Below are positions 9,478-17,002 of a stretch of 25,745 nt of DNA, in pieces (the stretch's first letter is position 1; each line of letters opens with the position of its first letter). The notes beneath the pieces are model-generated. The model worked only from the letters and a program-made list of their open reading frames with translations. It searched no databases and was not told the origin of the DNA. A program made the translations under genes and the position numbers. The stretch comes from Chara braunii. Its lineage: Eukaryota > Streptophyta > Charophyceae > Charales > Characeae. Where the stretch lies: assembly GCA_003427395.1 (NCBI GenBank), contig BFEA01000478.1, positions 830,777-856,521 of the forward strand, given 5' to 3'.

Positions 9478-9551
9478 TCAAGGTGACAGGATTCGAACCC
9501 AGGAGCCTCTGTACCCAAAACAGATGCGCTACCAGACTGCGCTACACCTTG
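9478..9551 (-). tRNA. trnP-UGG: tRNA-Pro(UGG), mitochondrial type, copy 1
   Basis: The minus strand folds as a 74-nt tRNA. The acceptor stem is CAAGGTG/CACCTTG with discriminator A. The D stem GCGC/GCGC encloses AGTCTGGTA. The anticodon stem TCTGT/ACAGA is perfect around a TTTGGGT loop (anticodon TGG). The T loop is TTCGAAT. The T stem is damaged (CTGGG against CCTGT). It resembles plant mitochondrial trnP and sits in inserted mitochondrial DNA, so it is probably a non-functional relic. Confidence 0.82.
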
Positions 9552-9601
9552 TTATGTTCAATTGGTAATTCAACTAGCTGACTAACTAAGATTGGATTGA
9601 T

Positions 9602-9649
9602 TGGAACTGGTAAGCTCATTGTTGTAGGTTCAAATTCTCCTTCATTCCA
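9602..9649 (+). pseudogene. tRNA-like remnant, copy 1
   Basis: TGGAA at the start and TTCCA at the end could pair as an acceptor stem around a GTAGGTTCAAAT T-arm-like segment. Only about 48 nt remain, with no anticodon arm, and the T stem is broken (ATTCTCC). The original specificity cannot be told. Confidence 0.4.
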
Positions 9650-9683
9650 GAAATTAAGCCATAATAAAAAAACAGAGTTCGGA

Positions 9684-9827
9684 GGATGGAGATGGCGGAT
9701 ATGGCAGGGGAGAAAAGTAGATGCAATACTCGTTTCTTATGAAAAACGAGCGGAGAAAGATGGTGAATTGGGGTTTTGGGACCGGGCGAACACGGCTCTG
9801 AAGTTTGAGGTGATAATGGTCGATTGA
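9684..9827 (+). CDS. 3' end of the same unidentified conserved frame, copy 2
   Basis: 48 codons end in TGA at 9825-9827, reading [20 protein letters not shown] then GFWDRANTALKFEVIMVD. Compared with copy 1 the changes (I/V, Q/E, K/E, Q/R, T/A, A/V) keep the frame and stop. The open frame extends back to an ATG at 9597 only by running through the tRNA-like remnant and duplication joint, so that start is not credible. It is probably a mitochondrial ORF tail; the family is not recognised. Confidence 0.42.
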   Translation, partial: GWRWRIWQGRKVDAILVSYEKRAEKDGELGFWDRANTALKFEVIMVD

Positions 9828-9856
9828 TTTACATGTTAATTTATTCTGATTTTGAC

Positions 9857-9930
9857 TCAAGGTGACAGGATTCGAACCTATGACCCTCTGTACCCAAAAC
9901 ATATGCGCTACCAGACTGCGCTACACCTTG
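9857..9930 (-). tRNA. trnP-UGG: tRNA-Pro(UGG), mitochondrial type, copy 2 (damaged anticodon stem)
   Basis: Same 74-nt layout as copy 1, with acceptor CAAGGTG/CACCTTG, D arm GCGC/GCGC and anticodon TGG. Here the T stem pairs well (ATAGG/CCTGT with a T-G pair), but the anticodon stem has an A-G mismatch (TATGT against ACAGA). Each copy keeps intact the arm that the other has lost, so both have decayed independently since the duplication. Confidence 0.78.
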
Positions 9931-9980
9931 TTATGTTCAATTGGTAATTCAACTAGCTGACTAACTAAGATTGGATTGAT

Positions 9981-10025
9981 TGGAACTGGTAAACTCATTG
10001 TTGTAGGTTCAAATCCTACATTCCA
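9981..10025 (+). pseudogene. tRNA-like remnant, copy 2
   Basis: About 45 nt with terminal TGGAA/TTCCA pairing and a good T arm, TGTAGG-TTCAAAT-CCTACA. The anticodon arm is missing. It lies 24 bp before the rrn18 start, a plausible mitochondrial tRNA position. Specificity is not determined. Confidence 0.5.
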
Positions 10026-10049
10026 GAAATTAAGCCATAATAAAAAAAC

Positions 10050-10226
10050 AGAGTTTGATCCTGGCTCAGAATGAACGCTAGTGATATGCTTAACACTTGC
10101 AAGTCGAACGTTGTTTTCTCAGACACATGCAAGTCGAACGTTGTTTTTTCAGACACATGCAAGTCGAACGTTGTTTTCTCAGTTGAAAACAAAGTGGCGA
10201 ACGGGTGCGTAACGCGTGGGAATCTA
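10050..10226 (+). pseudogene. rrn18: 5' end of mitochondrial small-subunit rRNA (rrn18)
   Basis: The segment opens with the SSU 5' hallmark AGAGTTTGATCCTGGCTCAG. ATATGCTTAACAC and GCAAGTCGAACGTTGTTTTC follow, and later GGCGAACGGGTGCGTAACGCGTGGGAATC. The GTTGTTTTC wording after GTCGAACG is that of plant mitochondrial 18S rather than plastid 16S. The usual variable helix is replaced by a 30-bp unit present three times (10099, 10129, 10159 onward). After GGGAATC it changes abruptly into atp1. Only about 180 nt of a roughly 1.9-kb gene remain. Confidence 0.88.
10093..10182 (+). repeat. 30-bp triplication inside the rrn18 fragment
   Basis: CATGCAAGTCGAACGTTGTT followed by TTCTCAGACA occurs three times with a 30-bp period. 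The first unit reads CTTGC instead of CATGC. The triplication replaces normal rRNA variable-region sequence. Confidence 0.92.
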
Positions 10227-10547
10227 GATGTTCCTGTAGAAAGGCCTATGTTGGGTTGTGTTGTTGATGCGTTAGGAGTACCTATTGATGGAAAATGTGC
10301 TTTAGGCGATGTAGAGCGAAGACATGTAGAAGTCAAAGCTCCGAGAATTATTTCACGTAAATCTGTGCATGAACCAATGCAAACAGGATTAAAAGCGGTG
10401 GATAGCCTTGTTCCAATAGGTCGTGGTCAACGAGAACTTATTATTGGAGATAAAGAAATGGATAAGACTGATATAGATATTGGTACTATATTGAATCAGA
10501 AGCAGATCAATGCAAAAAATGCCTCTAAGAAAGAAAAGTTGTATTGT
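10227..10547 (+). pseudogene. atp1: Internal fragment of mitochondrial atp1 (F1-ATPase alpha subunit)
   Basis: 107 codons read in frame as ATP synthase alpha, the catalytic-head subunit of the mitochondrial F1 complex. Visible motifs are [53 protein letters not shown] and LYC. The family is about 510 residues; this covers roughly the segment leading into and past the nucleotide site. The Walker A loop, normally GDRQTGKT, reads GDKEMDKT, losing the essential glycine, and the CPRII-type arginine context is also altered. It begins without its own start, fused to rrn18, and ends at repeat sequence at about 10548. It is a pseudogene fragment. Confidence 0.92.
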
Positions 10548-10553
10548 GCGCAG

Positions 10554-10700
10554 GTTAGCAGAAAGAAGGTTGCGCGGAGGATGGAGATGGTGGATATGGC
10601 AGGAGAGGAAAGTAGATGCCATACTCGTTTCTTATCAGAAATGAGTGGAGAAAGATGGTGAATTGGGGTTCTCGGACCGGGCGAACACGACTTTGAAGTT
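10554..10700 (+). pseudogene. Third, broken copy of the unidentified conserved frame
   Basis: The same sequence as at 9290-9448 recurs (GTTAGCAGAAAGAAGG onward), giving [11 protein letters not shown] and then an in-frame TGA. KDGELGF follows, and the end is truncated (ALKL instead of LKFEVIM). It abuts the end of the atp1 fragment. No tRNA follows it. Confidence 0.6.
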
Positions 10701-10739
10701 AGTTTAATTGGGAAGTTAGTAGATAGGAAATTAATATGA

Positions 10740-11717
10740 AGAAGTGATGCGCGAAGGTCACATAAGGTCGGCTAAGGATGGGCATGATGTATCGAGCCAT
10801 CTTTAGCGGGAGATTCATTCGATTGCTTACATCCTATCGACGGAGGTAGCGTGGGCCGATCGGTGGATGAAACGTACCTATTGACAAATGCGGTGCTCAC
10901 CCCATCTATGCAAGCAGTCTCTCACGAACAATGTATAGTTTTATGTTCTGGCGGAAAATTCATCCTCATATATATGGTCGTTGCTAGTGTCATGGCCACG
11001 GGGGATCACCCTCTCGGTGGGTCTGTATAGTTGGGCTCGTCATCGCTAACTTCGCAATCGTACTCAGAAGGGACGAACGCTGGAAGTATGGGCGGTCCAC
11101 GAGTAAGCGGGTGTGGGGGTTGGGCCACGGGCGGAATAAGCGCACCAGTAGAGAGGAGGAAAGCGGGCACCTACCTGAAGATCGAACTGCAGAGCGAATT
11201 GGTGGAGCGCGACAGATAGAGAGTCAGACTGTTAAATACGGTCAAGTGTGGCTGAATGTGCGGCATAGTCTGAACAGTTGGGGGGCACGGAGTAATGGGC
11301 TGGGCAATGTGTATGTTCGTGATCTGTAGTAAGGCTATTCTCGGTTCTAGCTTGTGATATTAGTGAGACCAGCGGGAAGCGAGGAGGCACACTTACCTGC
11401 AGAAAGAGATGTTGCCCACCGCATTAAGCAGAGTGACTAGGGGCTGACGGCGAATTGCATGTTCACCCATTTGCCAATAGATTGTTCGTACCATGGAACG
11501 ACCAGGTAGGCAACGAGAAAAGGGGGGGCTTACCTGCTGACAGGAGCGGCGCTGATTCCGTTGAACAAGGAGTGGCAAGCCGCATGCTGAAGCCTTACTT
11601 GCGGCTGAGGGGGCTGCAGATCCGTCTGGCAACTGAGCGCTGCTCATCCTGCGGACCGGAATAGAGTGAGGGCAGTCGTGGACCGGGTGTTGGCAGGGTT
11701 TGAGGAGCTATGAAACA
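10740..11717. other. Unassigned region; two minus-strand splice-donor-like sites
   Basis: No recognisable protein or RNA. On the minus strand CAG|GTAAG occurs at about 11397 and 11537, the plant 5' splice-site consensus, within an 84-codon open frame (11393-11647) of no recognisable family. This is suggestive of exon ends but not enough for a gene call. Confidence 0.3.
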
Positions 11718-11775
11718 CCCGCGGACGCGTCCGCGGGGTCGATCTCGGATGGCGGACGCATATACGTCCGCGTCC
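11718..11775. repeat. GC-rich palindromes
   Basis: A perfect 20-bp palindrome, CCCGCGGACGCGTCCGCGGG, spans 11718-11737. About 15 bp later GCGGACG and CGTCCGC form a second inverted pair around CATATA. Related GTCCGCG/CGCGGAC words recur at 13160-13260. Confidence 0.9.
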
Positions 11776-11847
11776 ATGGCCGACCTTGTCCGCGCTGCAG
11801 ACGTGATATTACCATATTTTTCTTGATTAAAATAATGGGTAAAATAT

Positions 11848-11884
11848 ATGATGAGTCGGTGAAACTCCGACGAAACAGTTTGTC
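11848..11884 (+). ncRNA. Hammerhead-ribozyme-like motif (type I layout, probably inactive)
   Basis: In order are TGATGA (11849-11854), a perfect 5-bp stem II GTCGG/CCGAC with loop TGAAACT, GAAAC (11872-11876), a 5-nt loop AGTTT, and GTC (11882-11884). In a hammerhead, TGATGA, GAAA and GTC are the catalytic core. Here A-C pairs with G-T as a minimal stem III, and cleavage would follow GTC. The base before TGATGA should be C (C3) but is A, and stem I pairing is weak. The copy is therefore predicted to be defective. Short-stem-III type I hammerheads are known in Penelope-like retroelements; no such ORF is seen here. Confidence 0.5.
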
Positions 11885-11984
11885 ACAGCCCCTCGTTTGT
11901 TGTCCTCTTCTCCCTCTCTGCCTACGGTTTACCGGGCAGTTCTATTTGACGATATATATATGGGGTTGTAAGGAATTTTAATCC

Positions 11985-12200
11985 CTATAAGCCCATTTTT
12001 TTTTTTTTGAAAAAAGATAAGTTTTTAGAATTATAAAAAATAAAAAATAGAAAAGGTGGAGAAGAGAAATTAAAAAAAAAAATAAAAAAGATGAGTTTTC
12101 TGGGGGGGAGGGATTTTTAGTTGGCAGTTCTTTGTAATCTTCTTTTTTACGTTTTTTTTTCTTTTTTTCTTTTGTGTTCTAAAGAAACAATCAAGGAATG

Positions 12201-12231
<31 letters not shown>

Positions 12232-12290
12232 CGTCACAAACATATATATATATATGTTTTTTTTCGGGGCTTTTTAATATCTCCGACTCC
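11985..12290. repeat. AT-rich stretch with poly(A)/poly(T) and (TA)n
   Basis: Homopolymer A and T tracts dominate from about 11995. (TA)n runs from about 12204 to 12231, and a second ATATAT block is flanked by CATAT/ATATG near 12241-12256. No gene. Confidence 0.9.
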
Positions 12291-12292
12291 CT

Positions 12293-12294
12293 AT

Positions 12295-12342
<48 letters not shown>

Positions 12343-12430
12343 ACAACTATGTGTGTGTGTGTGTGTGTGTATGTGTGTGTGTGTGTGCTCTGCCGCCGCT
12401 GCGCCTTCGCCCGCGCGCGGGATAGATAAT

Positions 12431-12468
<38 letters not shown>

Positions 12469-12473
12469 ACGCG
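12293..12473. repeat. (GT)n, (GA)n and interrupted GT microsatellites
   Basis: (GT)n at about 12295-12319 is followed by (GA)n to about 12341. Two further GT blocks lie near 12351-12387 and 12430-12465, separated by a GCCGCCGCTGCGCC-type GC-rich spacer. Cys/Val and His/Thr open frames here are artefacts of the repeat. Confidence 0.95.
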
Positions 12474-12479
12474 CAAGGT

Positions 12480-12519
12480 GGTGGGTGACGGGGGGGTGGG
12501 GCGACCCCTCCCCCACCAC

Positions 12520-12563
<44 letters not shown>

Positions 12564-12664
12564 AAAAAAAAAAAAGGAAAATTGAATGAGTCTTTGAAAA
12601 TGGAAATATACAAGACTGCGTGTGTGTGGGGGCCTGGTGGGGATGGGGGGGCGACCTCGCCGCC

Positions 12665-12713
<49 letters not shown>

Positions 12714-12796
12714 CGGAAAAAAAAAGAAAGCAAAATCGAATGAATCTTCCGCTAGAACATGGAAATATACAATCCTACCTATGTGTGTGTGTGTGT
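12480..12796. repeat. Two paralogous (CAAT)n loci
   Basis: (CAAT)n at about 12520-12560 and 12668-12712 are each preceded by a G-rich GGGGGGTGGGGCGACC-like stretch. Each is followed by an A-tract and then AT(T/C)GAATGA(G/A)TCTT...ATGGAAATATACAA. The flanks show that the locus, and not just the simple repeat, was duplicated. Confidence 0.88.
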
Positions 12797-13053
12797 NNNN
12801 NNNNNNNNNNNNNNNNNNNNNNNNNNNNNNNNNNNNNNNNNNNNNNNNNNNNNNNNNNNNNNNNNNNNNNNNNNNNNNNNNNNNNNNNNNNNNNNNNNNN
12901 NNNNNNNNNNNNNNNNNNNNNNNNNNNNNNNNNNNNNNNNNNNNNNNNNNNNNNNNNNNNNNNNNNNNNNNNNNNNNNNNNNNNNNNNNNNNNNNNNNNN
13001 NNNNNNNNNNNNNNNNNNNNNNNNNNNNNNNNNNNNNNNNNNNNNNNNNNNNN
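12797..13053. other. Assembly gap (257 N)
   Basis: A run of N beginning within a GT microsatellite and ending in a C-tract. Open frames that cross it are meaningless. Confidence 0.99.
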
Positions 13054-13462
13054 CCCCCCCACCCAAAAACTGTTTTTTTTTTTTTTTTTTTTTGCTTGAG
13101 CGGGTGGGGCTGGGGTTGCGCCGCCCCATGGCGCTTTCCCCAACCCTCCTCCCCACTGGCCGCCACGCGTCCGCGAAGTCTCGCGTACGCACGGACACGT
13201 CCATGGTGTCGCGGACTCAGTCGCGACCGTGGACTTGCCGCGCTTGTCCGCCGCCGAGGGGGATTTGTAGTTGAGGAGGAGCTACACAATCGAAAGCACG
13301 CACTCTGCCTGCTGCGTGGCTAGCCGAACCGCGTTGCAGTTTTGCCGCAGCACGAGAGGGAGACCGTGCGTTTGACTCACAACCTGGGTCTTGAGCCATG
13401 ACTATTGCATTCTGGGCCCACGTGCGTGGCAGAGGGAGTGAGTTGCTGGAAGGGAATTGTTG
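13054..13462. other. GC-rich unassigned region after the gap
   Basis: C-tract and T-tract, then a GC-rich stretch with repeated GTCCGCG, GTCGCGGAC and CGCGTACGC words similar to those at 11718-11775. No domain-bearing frame is seen. Confidence 0.5.
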
Positions 13463-13995
13463 TTGCGCCTTGAAGGAGGTGTCGGGAAGTCAACAACTAG
13501 CAGTTCGAATTAAGTTTAACCAGACTAACTGTGCACTTTGGCCACCATTGCGGGGCCCTCAGGCGCATGAAGGTAACAAGGCCCTCTTTGGGAGTTGAGT
13601 CTGTTCCTCTCTTGTGTATCGAGAGTCTAAAACCCCTCCTTCTGCCCTACTTACTCTAAGTCTAGTCCAGTTCTGAGAGGAAGGCGGCAGGCGGGGTTGC
13701 AACACGTAGGACCGCAGCAAGACTGTGTGGGCTGCGGCTTGAAGGAGGTGCCGAGAAGTTAACAACTAGCAGTTCAAATTAAGTTTAACCAGACTAACTG
13801 TGCACTTTGGCCACCATTGCGGGTCCCTCAGGCGCATGAAGGTGACAAGGCATTTTCCTGGGAGTTGAGTTTGTTCCTCTCCTATGTCTCGAGAGTTTAA
13901 AACCTTTGCCCTTCTTACTCTAAGTCTAGTCCAATTCTGAGAGGAAGGCGACAGGCGGGATTGCAGCCCGTAGGACTGCAGCAAGACTCTGTGGG
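13463..13995. repeat. 269-bp tandem duplication
   Basis: CTTGAAGGAGGTG starts at 13469 and 13738. Both copies run through AACTAGCAGTTCGAATTAAG-like sequence, GCACTTTGGCCACCATTGCGG, TCTAAGTCTAGTCCA and GTAGGACCGCAGCAAGACT. The second copy has small deletions. The divergence indicates a real duplication. Confidence 0.93.
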
Positions 13996-14335
13996 GAGTC
14001 AGCCCACCGATTGCGGGAGCTCTGCCGAAACTAAGGAGGAGTTAGGAAGGCAGAGAATTGAAAGGTCATCATTGTTTTTCCTTTATGAAACCAACTATAA
14101 CCCGTACCTATATTTCTTGCTATGTTTGACTGAGTATATTGCCTGTCTCCCTACTTTGAATTTCAGTTTGACTTTCAGGACAAACAAGACTTAAACAAAG
14201 AAATGTATGCACAATGTCAGTTTCAGTTTATTGTTTGACTGAAAGGAGATTGTGGGATTGCATCTGGGGGAAGGATGGGAGGAAGGTAGTTTCGCTTGTC
14301 TGATTGGGTCAACCAAAGGCTGTGAAAATCTTCAT
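13996..14335. other. Unassigned
   Basis: AT-rich sequence with a diverged duplication of TCAGTTTCAGTTT-like words near 14165-14235. No gene recognised. Confidence 0.4.
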
Positions 14336-14735
14336 TAGATTGGAGGGTCCAGTGCTATGTTTATTTTTGATTGCCTGAAGGACCAAACATGTTCCCATAA
14401 GATTGGGTGGTCTGGTTGCTTTGACTTGCGATGGCTGTTTTTGCTTGATTTTCTAGAACCAAGCATTTTTTCATAAGATTTGATGGCTTGGTCGCCTTGT
14501 TTCGTTTGGGATTTCTTATGCTTATTAGTTTCTCGCTTGTTTATTTTAAAGGGAATTGAGGCGAAAGACTGGATAGGTTCCCATAAGATTGGGTGGTCCG
14601 GTCTGGAGGCACGCACATGCTGGAACCAGAAGGCTATAACCTGACTATACTTATTACTATCCTACTTATGAACAGGCTAGTCAGACAGGGTTCTATAAGT
14701 TCGGGTGGTCTGACTATAGCTTATCACGAACTGAA
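14336..14735. repeat. Dispersed CCCATAAGATTGGGTGGTC repeats
   Basis: CCATAAGATTGGGTGGTC(T/C)GGT occurs near 14396 and 14581. Diverged forms are at about 14471 (CATAAGATTTGATGGCTTGG) and 14691 (CTATAAGTTCGGGTGGTCTG). Spacing is irregular (75-110 bp). Confidence 0.8.
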
Positions 14736-14911
14736 GAGAGTACTAATTAAGAATAAAATTGTGGTAAGAAGGGACAGGCTGAATCTTGATCTAAGATGAC
14801 TGGTTCAGTCATATGTTGCCTTAAAAGACAAAGTGCAGACAATTACTTGGGTCAATTTCTGCATTTTTTTGAATTTTTTGTTATACTTGGCTTTGTATAA
14901 ATTTTGGTAGA

Positions 14912-15615
14912 CTAATTTCTCTACGGGAAGCGTTGCCGAAATTTCTACAAAACCAAGAAGTTAGTCAAATTTTAATTTTTCAAAGTTTTAATTTGTCTGA
15001 CTTTTATATATGACTTAGTAAAAATTTGGACAGTTTTTTTTTTTAAATGGAGTGCTGCCCGAATTTTTGCTAATTCAAGGAGTTGGACAAAATTGAACCT
15101 TTGAAAGTCAAAGTCACTTTAGATTCTAAACTTAACTTTGTATAAATCTTGGATTAACAATTTTCTAAAGGGAGTTATGTCGAAATTTTCACAAATCTAA
15201 GGAGTTAGTTAGATATGTGTAAGTCAGATACGACCCCAGAACAAAACCTGAGTTTCATATCTGACTTATAAAAATCTGGAAAAAAAAAAATTCTGAAGGT
15301 AGTGCTGCCTAAATTTTTACTAACTCCTTATATTTGTAAAAATTTGGGCAGCACTCCTTTTAGAAAAGTGATAATCCAATATTTATACAAAGCTAAGTTC
15401 AGAGTATAAAGTGACTTTGACTTCTCAAGGCCCAATTTTGTCTAATTCCCTGAATTAGCAAAAATTTAGGCAACACTCCATTTAAAAAATAAGACTCTCC
15501 AGATTTTTACTAAGTCATATATAAAAGTCAAACAAGTTAAACTTTGAAAAAATAAAATTTGACTGACTTCTTGGTTTTGTAGAAATTTCGGCAGCGCTTC
15601 CCGTTGAGAAAGTAG
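14912..15615. repeat. ~700-bp imperfect inverted repeat built of reiterated modules
   Basis: The left arm starts CTAATTTCTCTACGGGAAGC and the right arm ends in a sequence whose reverse complement is CTACTTTCTCAACGGGAAGC. Pairing continues inward for about 300 bp per arm to a loop of some 60-100 bp near 15220-15300. Each arm is itself made of modules of the type GGGAGTGCTGCCGAAATTTTTAC...AAGGAGTTAG. Forward modules are at about 14920, 15045, 15170 and 15295; reversed ones at about 15345, 15465 and 15585. A further forward module lies outside at about 15710. It contains no ORF. Confidence 0.88.
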
Positions 15616-15764
15616 CTTAGTTCAGAGAGTTAGACAAAATTTGACAGATTTAGAGTTTATTTTGTTTTAATATTTGAGTTAGTATAAATTATGCGAAGAC
15701 ACTTTTCCTACGGGAAGTGCTGCCGAAATTTTCTTAGTTTAGAGGAGTTGGATTATATTATGAC

Positions 15765-16590
15765 AGGTGGCAGGTCTGGCAATGCACACTGTATAGAGGT
15801 GATGTTGTCAAAGGTCTACCTTTTCATTACGCACAGACTCATGATTAATTAAGAAGAAGAGTCTTGGGTGAAAATGCGCAATGGAGTTGTATGCTCCATA
15901 CAAACTCGGACCGGGATCCAGACCAGTACACAGGACACGGGACACTGGAAGGTCCGGATCCCTGTACGGTAATCCGTATCGCTGCCATGTAATTTACCCA
16001 CATGCGAATCAGATCTTCCACAACATACCCAGGAGCACAACACCTACAAAGACGGGTTATCCTATCTTTTTATAGTTATGCATGCAGCGCCAACCACATT
16101 ATTCCTGTGAGTTCGAAACAGGCAAAATGAGAACATTGAGAAGGATACCTCAAAACTGCTTCAGCTTCTGTAAGAAGACTGGATGGTGCATGCTTCTGAG
16201 GAAGCCAAGCTGCGGCCAATGCACAATGACAAGACATGATGAGAAATATCCTCTGACGGCAGCATCAAACAGGGTCCTGCGACCAGCGTCCCTGAACATT
16301 GTAGTTGTTTGTTTGTACAAGCATATAAGTGACTTATTAAAGCGATAGCAAGCTGCACGACAACAAAGTTATCTGCCAGCTTACATCTGGAGGCGAGCAA
16401 ATGCGGGCAGGCTAAATGGGATTTTTCCAAAACCATTACCACGGGTTACACAAAAAATGATACACAGGAGTCGAGACGGAGAAGGGAAAGAAAACTCTGA
16501 AGTGGAAGTTACATTCTTCTGGACAATACAAACAGGCAGCATGCATTCCAATGTTGTAAGGACATGAATCGCAGAAGAGGGAGTAAGTGG
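15765..16590. other. Unassigned, possibly intronic or UTR-like on the minus strand
   Basis: Moderate complexity and not repetitive within the window. Minus-strand frames of 64-93 codons have no recognised domain. A minus-strand TATAAAAA lies near 16066-16074. If the exon at about 16595 is real, this stretch would be downstream of it. Confidence 0.35.
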
Positions 16591-16597
16591 GGAGAAC

Positions 16598-16690
16598 CAA
16601 GACCGGTGTACCCATCTTTAACGTCCCACGAATACAACTCACACCTAGCACAGGATGTACATTCGACCAGTATGCAACATTAGACGACTC
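16598..16690 (-). pseudogene. Possible exon or fragment resembling translation factor eIF5B
   Basis: On the minus strand a T/A-rich tract ending in an AG acceptor (near 16690) precedes a frame reading HPVLGVSCIRGTLKMGTP. This resembles the C-terminal barrel of eIF5B (the IF2-like GTPase joining ribosomal subunits), where plant proteins have a DPIVLGV...EG.LK.GTP pattern. A GT donor could lie at about 16597. About 30 residues only, with no neighbouring exon found. It may be a gene fragment, a decayed exon or chance likeness. Confidence 0.28.
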
Positions 16691-16770
16691 TATGTTTTTT
16701 TTTGTTTTTCACTTCTGCCTCTCTGTTTTATTTGTTCAATATAGGTCATTTTGAACCTTTGAGGGTTCTG

Positions 16771-16888
16771 CTGCGGGAGTCGGAGTAAACTTTTTTTTTT
16801 TTTTTACCTGCAGGAGTCGGAATAAACTTTTTTCTTTTTTTTACCTGCAGGAGTCAGAATAAACTTTTTTTTTTTTGTTACCTGCTAG
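16771..16888. repeat. 37-bp tandem repeat x3
   Basis: GGAGTCGGAGTAAAC plus a T-tract and ACCTGCA repeats three times (GGAGT at 16776, 16813 and 16850). The T-tracts vary in length. Confidence 0.92.
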
Positions 16889-17002
16889 AGATTACTAGGA
16901 AAGGAGGTAAGAGCCCACTCTCCTAATATCCACTTGTGCAGTCGCTCCATCTATTGGTGGGGAGCTGCACCTGCTGGAAACCGACTCCGTCATCCCATAT
17001 GA

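Larger units (their letters stand above)
9290..10047. repeat. 379-bp tandem duplication of a mitochondrial-type segment
   Basis: Both units carry, in order, the conserved reading-frame tail, an antisense tRNA-Pro, and a tRNA-like remnant ending in ATTCCAG-AAATTAAGCCATAAT plus an A-tract. The tRNAs are 379 bp apart (9478 and 9857). Unit 1 passes straight into unit 2, whereas unit 2 passes into the 5' end of rrn18. This suggests that unit 2 keeps the ancestral order. Confidence 0.9.

Noticed and set aside
10050-10226. Bacterial 16S rRNA or bacterial contamination
   Set aside because: The wording after GTCGAACG (GTTGTTTTC) and the fusion to mitochondrial-type atp1 fit plant mitochondrial rrn18. 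Neighbouring cox3 and tRNA-Pro agree.
10071-10661. Functional 196-residue fusion protein
   Set aside because: Its N-terminus is translated rRNA, the ATP-binding loop is destroyed, and the C-terminus is repeat sequence.
12274-13323. Long frames through microsatellites and the N gap
   Set aside because: They consist of GT/GA/CAAT repeats or unknown residues; not evidence of genes.
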